64,000 bases of DNA from positions 49,053 through 113,052 of the forward strand of contig JARBJD010000250.1 of NCBI GenBank assembly GCA_033064195.1, read 5' to 3'. This document shows, piece by piece, positions 55,401-64,000 of the stretch. A program made the translations under genes and the position numbers. Source of the DNA: Blattamonas nauphoetae (lineage: Eukaryota; Preaxostyla; Oxymonadida). The stretch's first letter is position 1. The number at the start of each line of letters is the position of its first letter. The notes beneath the pieces are model-generated. The model saw nothing but the letters and a program-made list of their open reading frames with translations. It did no database searches and was not told where the DNA came from.

Positions 55401-58400
55401 CATTCCACTCCTCATCCTCACTCACCTCACCCTCAGGCATCGGCTATCTGCGTCATCCCCTCCCTCCTGCGGTCTCCCTCTGCAGCACTGACTTCTCCAG
55501 CAGAAAGCTGGGTGGGGAGTTTCTACTCTCGACTGGTGGCATGTGCTCCGGAAACGGGCTTGTCAAGCCGGTCGGTACAAACACAGTATGGGATCACATT
55601 GGGCAGACAGCAGCGATTCGAGTGAACATGTCGACGAGAGAAGCAAGACTGTTTGTGGACGACCAGGAACAACCTGGGATCTTCACCGACATCCCAATCC
55701 AGGTCTTTCTCGGAATTGCGCTCGACAAGCACGCCACACTCTTCTCTGTCGAAGTAATACATCTGAAGAGATTGAGTCCAGCTGCGCCCCATCCGTTCCT
55801 TCTGCCTTCCTCATCAAATTTGACAGATTACTGGCCTGGAACAAACTCACTCGAAACTCTCGACAGTTCGATCTACAAACTCACTCCCACCCAGCTTGTT
55901 CAGGTTGATAAGCTTGAGTCAACAACCAGACGGACTGTGTTCACATTTCCGATTCAGTACGGAGAATGGGAGCTAAAGATTCGAGCCAATCACACCTTCT
56001 TTGAAAATACTTGTGTGTTTCTTTACTGCCAACTCTTGCCATTTTTTGTCGTCCTTCTCGTATCCTCACTTCCCCTCACTTCTCTCACCTGTCTTTCTCT
56101 CCCTACCCAGATCTCGGATATCTCCGATATCCACTCCCTCCCGATGCCACGCAAGTTCTGTGTGAAGAGCACCATGGAGCCATCGGAGGAGACTTCGGTC
56201 TGATGCACGGAGACCAGAAGCGAGAAGGATTCGTGCTCCCGAAACTGACGAATCGACAGTGCAATGATGTCGGCCAGACAGCAGCGATTCGAGTGAACAT
56301 GGAGAAGAGAGAGGCGAGGCTGTTTGTGGACGACCAAGAACAGCCGCATCCTTTCTGCCCTTTGCCAGATGTAGTGTGTCTTGCGATCAGCACTGGGTTT
56401 GATTCAGCTGGCCTGTCACTCGAAGTGATGTGGCTGAAGAAGCTGCGCTCGACGCCAATGCACTCACTCCCTTTCAACTCCCCAACCTGCATCCACGGCA
56501 CAAGCTGCCTTCGCACATTCTCACCTGCATTCATCTCTCATTCCTCGTCCCTCGTGACTGTGATGAAGAGAGACTCGGCGCCAAGTGGACTCAGAACTGC
56601 ATTCACGTATCCAGTCGCGCGGGGCGAGTGGGAATTCAGGATCAAGCCGTTCGAATCTGAGTTTGAAGCATCTGGTGTGCCAACTCTCACCTTTCGATTC
56701 ATCTTTTCCTCACACGATTTCTTCTCATCTCTCCACTCTTCACCTTCTCTCTCCAGCTCTCGGCTTCATAAGCTACCCTCTCCCCACAAACAGCACCGAA
56801 AAATCCATCGCAGACTGTGAGCTCAGAATGAGTGGTGCGTTCCTTCTGAAGACAGGACAGACTATCTCAGCGGGAAGCGACGTCTACCCGACGGTTCGGA
56901 ATGATGTGTGGAACAAGCCAGGCCAGTCAGCTGCGATCCGCGTGAACATGGACAGACGAGAAGCAGTGTTATTCCTCGACGATGTGGAACAGAACGGGAT
57001 CTTCACCGATATCCCCTCTCCCCTCTGTTTTGCTCTCACTGTCGAGGCGTCGGACTTCATGAGAATGATTGAAATTGTCCACTTCAAACAACTTCCTCCA
57101 TCAAAACCAGTCCAACGAGATCGCTCAACTGTGCTGTACTCCACTGGCAAGAACACATTGGCAATCCTCCCGCAGAGTCTCACCAAATGTGGCGGAATAT
57201 GGTCGCCCAAAACAGCCCTAATCACAGCCCCAATCAAGGAAGGGGTGTGGGAGTGGAGGATCCGAATTCCACCGTCGTCGAACGGAACTGCGAGTATGCT
57301 TCTGTTCCTCTAAGCTTCATCTTCTCTCCCTCTCTTCTCATTTGCAGCTCTCGGCTTTTTGGCTAATCCCATCCTGAATTGCTCAGAGATTAAAGAGTGT
57401 GGACTAACCATCGGACAAACTGGTGAAGAGGCATCCATTCGAGTGGACATGGAGAAGAGAGAGGCAAGACTTTTTTTGGATGGTGAGGAACAACCAGAAA
57501 TCTTCAAAGACATCCCAGTCGAAGTCCGTCTGGCTCTGACACACAAAAATTTCGAGCAAAGCCTCGCCGAAGGAATTGTCCATCTGAAGCGACTCGACCT
57601 GGCTGTCCTTCGCCCGCCGCAGAAACTGGACAATACTCCCAACTTCTGGCCCGGAACAAACTCACTCCAAACAATCGACACCACGGCACATGAACTAACC
57701 CCTACAAGACTCGTCCAGATTGTCAGAGGGGAAGCCGAACCGCGGTGGAGAACTGCCTTCACGTTTCCGATTGACGAAGGAGAGTGGGAACTCTCAATCC
57801 GCTCCATCCAGATCCCCCTCTGGAGCACTCGTATGCATTCCGTTTCTTCCGTTCTGTCCATCCTCCCCGCTTCTTCGTCCGCATCGCATCCTCCCGTCTT
57901 CTCACGTTTCTTCATCACTTCTCGCTTTTCTCAGGTCTGTGCTTCGCTTCTGCCCCTCTCCCAGACGACAGTGGTAGCTACTTCGATCTTTGGACTGGCA
58001 ACATTCATCATCCCAAACAGTCATATCCGTACAGTATGAACGTGCCGTGCCAGTCCTTCGGCCAGACGGCAGCGATTCGAGTGAACATGTCGACGAGAGA
58101 AGCAAGATTGTTTGTGGACGACAAAGAACAGCCTGGTGTCATCCCCGACATCCCGTCTCCGCTCTGCCTCGGAATATGCACTGCATTCTCTACAGCGGAT
58201 CGGATCTCTCTGGAAGTGTTGGGGTTGAAGAAGCTCCCCCCTTCGCCGTCTCCACTCCTCTCCAACACTCCCACCTGTCTCAACGGCACAAGCTGTCTCC
58301 CCAATCTCAATCCCTCCAAAGTCTCGTTCACTCCACTCATTCTGCCGAGCCCAGACGACATGAGCGAGGGGACAAGATGTCTGCAGACTCTCGACAAGAC

Positions 58401-58926
58401 CAGCCACCATCCGTCGCAACTCGTCCTCTCTGCGAGAGTGTCGACACCCAAATTGCTCGGATTCCGAACAGCATTCACAGCACCCCTCACGGAAGGAGAG
58501 TGGGAGCTGAAAATCAGAGGCACAGCTAGCCTCTTCGCGAACCTCTGTTTGCTTTCTGATTTCTTCTCTCTTCTCAACTTTTCAGTGCTTGGATATCTCA
58601 AACATCCGCTCCGTCCCAACGCCACGCAGAAGTCGTGCGGTTCGTGGTCGGATGGCACTGGCGGAGGGTTTGTGCTGAAAACAGGGCAGTTGTGGAAGGG
58701 AGGCGAATACAAGCCAGAAGGGACGAACAAGAAATGCATCCAAGCTGGACAGACAGCAGCGATTCGAGTGAACATGTCGACGAAAGAAGCTCGACTAGTT
58801 GTGGACGACGAGGAACAGCCTGGGATCTTCACCGACATACCGTCTCCTCTCTGCCTCGCCCTTACCACTGCCATCAAAGGCACGATATCTTTTACGGTGG
58901 AAGTTTTGTGGCTGAAGCGTTTGTGA
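49439..58926 (+). CDS. Ser/Thr-type protein kinase fused to twelve SPRY-like modules, 17 exons
   Basis: Exons end/start at 49475/49526, 49821/49901, 50033/50135, 50430/50539, 51109/51152, 51727/51790, 52575/52649, 53218/53305, 53892/54010, 54531/54655, 55356/55437, 56012/56111, 56674/56757, 57293/57348, 57830/57935, 58546/58586. The product is 2729 residues with a TGA stop; ATG 49460 is an alternative start. The kinase (about 10-275) has YTLVRPISEGAFGRV, the Lys of YALKLI, the Glu of EREVALL, AHGDLKPENILL (HGD, not HRD), LCDLGAAD (DLG), an SPE, and DIWSLGV. Twelve modules of about 190 residues follow from residue 401. Each has GEWELKI, an intron, LGYxxxPLP, then GQTAAIRVNM, REARLFVDDxEQPG and VEVIHLKRL, as in a SPRY/concanavalin-like fold. 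Every inter-module intron is phase 1. The HGD suggests regulation without activation-loop phosphorylation. It is likely a cytoplasmic scaffold kinase. Confidence 0.87.
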
Positions 58927-59113
58927 GAACGATGTTTCTGTTTCACACTCCTTGATTAGTTATGTCTAGGCCTTCTTCACTTCATCGTGTTCCTTTTGTT
59001 TTCACAACAGGACTTCCAGTCCCTTCAGCCCATCATAAAACCAGGGTTCCAACAAATTCAATCGTCACTGCATTATTTCCAATAGTTTTTCAGGTCAGAG
59101 GTGCCCTTACTTA

Positions 59114-61264
59114 TAGGGGTGGCACTAAATCCTGGCGCCTCCACAGAGGCCCACCAATTGTATAATCTTTCATAGTTTTGACCTTTTTCCACAAATGAAG
59201 AAATTCTAAGGTGGCTGGGAATATAATCAAGTGATAAAAAATTGTTAGTGAAACAACAGGATCCGGGTGCATGAAAACGGGAAAATGGACATTTACTGAT
59301 GAGTGTGCAACACTGTCTTCTCAACATCCTGAAGTCTGAAGCTCTTTTCAACACGAATTGACGATGTGACTTGGTTTCCATTCCAATGGAATGAGAACTT
59401 TGGGAAAAACAGGATGGTCGTTTTCTCGCTGAAACAGATCGTTTGAAGGATGATCCTGATAAAAAAATTGAAATAAAACAAACGAAAAAGACATCTTTGT
59501 GCATGAAATACTGATTGATATCAAAAATGAGGATTGGTCTGGTATCGACTCTTTATTCAGCATGAATTGTGTCAATATCCACTTTTTGATTGTGAAAAAG
59601 CGTCATGATATCGGCAGATGTGACTGTGACGGTTTTTGATGTTTAATGGTGATCTTTCGAGAGAATGGTCTGAAAAACCTAAGAAAGTGAAAAACACAAA
59701 AATGACACCCAGGAGTTCCAATAGAGAAATCACTTGTGTGGACACATAATTTGAGCTGATTTTCTTTTCAATACACGATGTGATGAATCGAGAGAAAGGC
59801 TCGATCAAGTGGAGTTGACAGACTGTTTTTCTTATGAGTCTGATCGGATGGTCAAGGCACAAAAACACATTCAAAACCGAACCCACATTCTCAGTTGCTT
59901 CAAAAGAGGACTTTCAACAAAACGATGTTTATTAGAAGGAAGAAATACCTTTGGCCGTTCCGGACCAAAACGGCGGACAATTCAACGTTTATACAAACAA
60001 TTTCGGCGAAGAGATTTCAATATTGACATCAGATCGCCTCCAGGGCGACCAAGGAACCAGGGATTGCGGCAAAGGCTTCGCGAGGTTGTGGAGGCGAATC
60101 GGAAAAATTCACTCAAACAAGTTTCAGCATCAAGCAGGTGTCATCACACAACAGCAAAAGAATATTGAACAAGGAGCTTGGGTACCACTGGAGAAGGGTC
60201 AAAAAATTCCACACACCTTGACACCACATACAAAAGCAGAGAGAGTGAGATTGGCCAAAAAACTCCTGAAGAAGCTGCTAGAACTTGACGAAACAGACTT
60301 TATGAATGTTTATACTGGTGATGAAAGTTGGTTTTACCTTTCTTATGCATCTAGCGGGCAATGGACCCAAAATGGAGAACCTATTCCTCACATTCAATCC
60401 GAATCCCACTATCAACTCAAATTTATGATCACGATTTTCTTCGGTGTTCTATATACACCAATCCTCGATGTCATGCCAGCAGACGCTACAATTGACGCAC
60501 GTTACTTTCGGGACCACATTTTGAAGCCAATGGACCAATATCTGAGCACCTTGGAATTTGTGACCCCACCACATTTTATTCACTATGACAATGCACCCGC
60601 GCACAAAGCCGGGACCGTTCGAGACTATCTGAATGATGAATCCAATTACATAAACCTCCCTCATCCACCATATTCACCAGATCTGAGTCCGTGCGATTTT
60701 GCACTGTTTTCACAAATTAAGGCCTCGCTTCCGAGGATAAAGAACTTGCTACAGTTGATCAATTATACGATGCCATCAACGAGTTCATGCTTAGTTGGAC
60801 CTGGGACAAACGCGTGGATGTATTTGAGAATTGGATAAAAAGATGTAGACATGTCATTCGAAGGGAAGGTGAATACTATGACAAAGGCCTTTTTCTTCTT
60901 TTTTTTCACAATTTCTCTTTTCTTTTTCGTATCAGAACTCGAATTACAGTGGGAACGTGAGCACCACGGTGAGCCAGAAGACCAGTTCGATGACTTTTCG
61001 GAGGACGAAAGTTCAGGATGAAAAGTATGCGATATCTCTTCTTTTTTCTAATTCTCCTCCAGTTGTCCTGACCACTCGTCAGTAAATGTCCATTTTCCCG
61101 TTTTCATGCACCCGGATCCTGTTGTTTCACTACGAATTTATTATCACTTGATTATACTCCCAGCCACCTTACAATTCTTTCCAAAGAGGGAAAAGTCGAT
61201 GATATACAAGCACAATGTAATTGGTGGGCCTCAGTGAAGGCGCCAGGATTTAGTGCCACCCCTA
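59114..61264 (+). mobile_element. Mariner-family transposon, 2151 bp with 192-bp inverted repeats
   Basis: The terminal inverted repeats run 59114-59305 and 61073-61264, starting TAGGGGTGGCACTAAATCCT. They stay highly similar through CCCGTTTTCATGCACCC and TTTACTGA. TA dinucleotides flank both ends (59112-59113 and 61265-61266), matching the mariner target duplication. Most mariners have repeats near 30 bases, so these are unusually long. The element carries a damaged transposase in plus orientation and lies 188 bases after the stop of the kinase-SPRY gene, where it may affect that gene's 3' end. Confidence 0.85.
59809..61021 (+). pseudogene. Mariner transposase, frameshifted
   Basis: 59809-60168 carries the N-terminal helix-turn-helix part (GRSGPKRRTIQRLYKQF, RSPPGRPRNQGLRQRL). 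The expected linker KELGYHWRRVKK is in another frame (about 60168-60210). From about 60205 a third frame reads KIPHTLTPHTKAERVRLAK, then VYTGDESWFYLS (first Asp), IHYDNAPAHKAG (second Asp) and PHPPYSPDLSPCDFALF (third Asp). The C-terminal WTWDKRVDVFENWIKRC is again out of frame. Counting by eye, 35 residues separate the second and third Asp; classic mariner has 34. At least three frame changes make it inactive as written, one of them at an A-run near 60210. It could still be mobilised in trans because its ends look intact. Confidence 0.85.
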
Positions 61265-61266
61265 TA

Positions 61267-62137
61267 AATTTCTCAGATTCTCCGACACAGAATCATCTTA
61301 TCTCGGATCATTCAAGGGAACATTTCATGAACTAGCCGTATTTTGAGGTGATTTCAGACAGCACTCATGATCTAAGAGTGTTTCATTCTAAAGACCGAAG
61401 TCCGTTCAACACGACCCGAATCTCGACTACCTCATTCTCTGCAAATCATAATCTGAAGATCGTAAAACTGCAGAATTGCCTTCTTTCTGTATGTTCTACA
61501 GTGTTTCTGGACGTTTTCTCACAATCTCATCACACAGGAAGTCACCTCAACATTCGAGATATATTCTGCCAATTTGAGCAATGAGTGATCGATGATCATT
61601 CAACTCAATGAATCCATTAGACAATCCTCGTCCATGGGCGTGTCTTAGAAAGGAATCTCAGTTGACCATCTCTCAAGAGATATACCACCGTCGCCTGTAC
61701 GGACGAACATACTCTTCTGCATCTCTCATCCACAATATCAACTTTCCCACTGGACGCTTTTCTGACTCTCTTTAATCTCCTCTGCCGTTTTATTCTGATA
61801 TTCCTTCTTGGACGTCTCATTTAAGATGAACTACAATTCAAGCTCATTTCTCAGAGCATACTGGGAAATTATGACTGTTGTAAGGACTATCATGATTTAA
61901 ACATATTCTTCCGCATCTCCAAGATCATACTTTGATGAATCATCTCAACTGAGATACTTATTCGATCACTTCTTGATGACGAATTTATCGACTCTTGAAA
62001 CAAAGGGACAATTTCTTACATCATAAACTCGCTACTTTCAAATTAATGTATCCTGATTCAGCCACTTTTATTCCCTTTCATAGTGACATCCGGACAATAC
62101 TGATTATCAATTGTTATGGGTACTCTATTCTCATTTG
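61267..62137. other. Intergenic, no gene recognised
   Basis: About 870 AT-rich bases between the mariner and the ABC transporter start. Short ORFs only (61348-61584 plus, 61617-61820 minus), without motifs. The 3' part should hold the transporter promoter. Confidence 0.5.
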
Positions 62138-64000
62138 ATGAATACTGACTCACAGACCTCCTCAACTGAAACAGTTGTGCAAAATCATCCACACGAGGTG
62201 ATCTTCGACTCCAGATCGCAAGATGAACCTTCTATTCCGATGAAAAGTACACAAACAAAAGATCCATCCAGTATGATCTCACCATCACCATCCTCGACCT
62301 CCAACATGACGAACAAGCCTGAGGAGAAGCCAAAGGTTGAAATTAATCGGAAACAGAACCACGAAGAGCGATACGTGTGGCTGGCGAACTGGTTCATGTG
62401 TTTCATCTTCCCGTATGTCTGCACATGCCACCCACTGATGGACGAGGACATGCCTGTGGTGCACAAAAACGATGCAGCAAGACCAGCAACAGAAAGATTC
62501 ATGGCGAAATTTCGTCCAGCATTTGAAAAATACGACAAAGATGTTCGAGCTCACAAGAACGAACTCCTGCTGAATCCAGAGTATGTTTGGGGAAGACGGC
62601 TTGACGAGCGCCTGTACACTGATTGGGGATTGTTCTTTTGTTTTTTGTTGGGTTTAGTTCCATCATTGGAAGTCGTTCTCATCTGTTTTTCTGTGATTGT
62701 TGCGTCCTCTCGTTCAGATCGAAAACGAAGCCTCCCAAACGCCCTGGTCTCCTGCGAATGGAGATTGGAACCCAATCTTCGTACTTCATGGCAGTTGGCG
62801 TCGTCGCACTCCTTCTTCAGTTTGTTCCTTCTCTCCATTCATCTTCCCTCGTGCTTCAGGTCCATCATGGAAGTTCTGATGCCATACATGTCGAAGGGCG
62901 TTTTGACAGCCATCGTCGACAAAGAGTTCTGGAAGCAGTCGGGAGGCGTGCTCGGATCAAACAAGTTCCCGCTCTTCTTTGGAATCTGGCTCATCATCAC
63001 TCCGACATTGATTGGTCTCTTCAGCTCGTTGTCCAACCGCATGCTGCTTCATCTAGCTTCTCGCGTTAGAGCGTCGGTTGTGTGTGCGATGTACGACAAA
63101 GCATTCCGAATCAAGAACATGGCATCTGCAGGCTCTGCAGACACTGGTCGAATCCTCTCCCTCGTCTCCACAGACTCCCGCATGGTCGCTGAGATGCTCC
63201 CCATGTTCTTCATGCTCTTCTCTGTCCCCGTCTACTTCTTCGTCCCGCTGATTTTCCTGATTCTGGACTTCAAGTGGGTTGTGGTTGTTCCGTTGGTTGT
63301 GTCAGTGCTGGTTATGTTGCCGAACTTTGTGATCATCGGGAGTTTCATGAAGTACATGAAGACGTACATGCAATACAACGATCAACGAAACCGAATCACA
63401 AACGAGACGTTCCAAGGAATCCGTGTCGTGAAATATTCTGGGCTCGAAGACGTGTTCAAGGCGACAATCAACAAACCGCGATCACTACAAATCCACTCCA
63501 TCAAGATGCAGACGTTCCTGTTCCAACTGGTGTTCACGATCATCCAATTCTCCCGCACAGCAATCAACATTGCGACGTTTGCGGTTTATTGTGCAGTGTA
63601 CAGCGACGATCCGACGAACTTTGCGGCTGTTGTGATGCCGAACATGGGATATCTGATGATAATGACGATGCCGACGACGATGCTGCCCATGTACCTCGAA
63701 GCGGGAATGATGATCCGAATCCACAGCGCGCGAATAGCACAGTTTCTGTATCTTCCCGAAATGGAAGATGCTCCAACTGGAGACGAGTCGAAGCCGAGCG
63801 ACCCCGAGATTGCTGTGGAGATCGTGAATGGAGAGTTCAAATGGGGAGCAGCACCAGAAGTGCCTCTGACAGAAGCAGAAGAAACAGCAATGAAAGAAGA
63901 AGCAGAAAAACGAAAGAAGGAAGCGAAACTGGCCCCAGCGAAGAAAGGAAAGGACAACACACCGTCCCCGTTAGGGTTAGGGTTAGGGCTAGGCTAGGCT
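62138..64000 (+). CDS. ABCC (MRP)-type ABC transporter, first membrane domain only, runs into the window edge
   Basis: Model: join(62138..62580, 62718..62819, 62860..64000). The start is the ATG of MNTDSQTSS. Donors are GTATGT and GTTTGT, acceptors TTCAG and CTTCAG, phases consistent; the second intron is 40 bases. After a disordered N-terminus come PPKRPGLLRM and a first membrane helix (YFMAVGVVALLLQ). The ABC transmembrane domain follows: KAFRIKNMASAGSADTGRIL, LVSTDSRMV, several helices, and the ABCC-type DQRNRITNETFQGIRVVKYS. IEIVNGEFKWG-like sequence (VEIVNGEFKWG) marks the start of the first nucleotide-binding domain. Before any Walker A the sequence becomes an E/K-rich linker and then TTAGGG repeats. 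As seen it lacks both ATPase domains and the second membrane domain. It is either cut by the window or truncated by telomere-like sequence. Confidence 0.8.
63971..64000 (+). repeat. Telomere-like TTAGGG repeats at the right edge
   Basis: Three exact TTAGGG units (63971-63988) are followed by the degenerate CTAGGCTAGGCT to the last base. The G-rich strand reads 5' to 3' toward the right edge, the orientation of a right-hand chromosome end. TTAGGG is the ancestral eukaryotic telomere repeat. In frame it translates as LGLGLG, so a coding low-complexity tract is the alternative. Confidence 0.6.

Noticed and set aside
51151-58926. Ten or more separate SPRY-like genes
   Set aside because: Each apparent gene starts and ends inside a module, and phase-1 GT..AG introns join all of them into one frame with the kinase and no remainder.
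1-64000. Reassignment of TAA/TAG to glutamine across the genome
   Set aside because: ORFs of 702 to 2221 codons contain many CAA/CAG glutamines but no TAA/TAG, and the PG-rich-repeat gene ends at a TAA followed by clearly non-coding sequence. The standard code fits.

Overview
This is eukaryotic nuclear DNA, most likely from a free-living or gut flagellate protist. The best guess is an oxymonad/Preaxostyla-type metamonad. That is an inference from the gene repertoire (a large membrane beta-helix protein with a kinase-fold tail, a kinase with tandem SPRY-like modules, PG-rich flagellar repeats), very short spliceosomal introns, and a TTAGGG-type repeat at the right edge. Genes carry GT..AG introns with a donor close to GTNTGY. 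Large ORFs use the standard code and most end in TGA. There are no bacterial signals.

Layout. 1-1452: 3' end of a coiled-coil gene. About 1.7-10 kb: a transposon graveyard holding relics of a pogo-like transposase, a tyrosine recombinase with a SANT/Myb-like tail, a mariner, a DIRS-like RNase H, and a palindromic MITE with a TTA duplication. 11.0-14.9 kb: a 21-bp minisatellite open in all six frames. 15-17 kb: degraded coding sequence. 17.6-18.0 kb: a 30-bp minisatellite. 18-21 kb: nothing recognisable except a strong hairpin. 21.2-23.6 kb: a hAT transposase with an uninterrupted reading frame. 24.8-26.0 kb: a second, nested copy of the MITE family. From 26.4 kb the window becomes gene-dense: a coiled-coil protein, a PG-rich-repeat protein (minus), a proline-tailed protein of unknown function, an LRR-PP2C phosphatase resembling PHLPP (minus), an unknown helical protein (minus), a 2221-aa membrane pseudokinase, and a 17-exon gene for a kinase with twelve SPRY-like modules. 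A 2.15-kb mariner with 192-bp inverted repeats follows. The last gene is an ABCC-type ABC transporter whose reading frame runs straight into TTAGGG repeats at the window edge.

Function. The right half looks like signalling and cytoskeleton: a surface pseudokinase receptor, a SPRY-module kinase, and a phosphatase with an N-myristoylation motif lie side by side. Coiled-coil and PG-rich-repeat proteins could serve the flagellar or microtubule apparatus. The left half is mostly mobile-element debris.

All splice models were derived by eye. Phases were checked arithmetically for the kinase-SPRY, LRR-PP2C, PG-rich-repeat, coiled-coil, proline-tail and ABC genes, but no transcript data support them.
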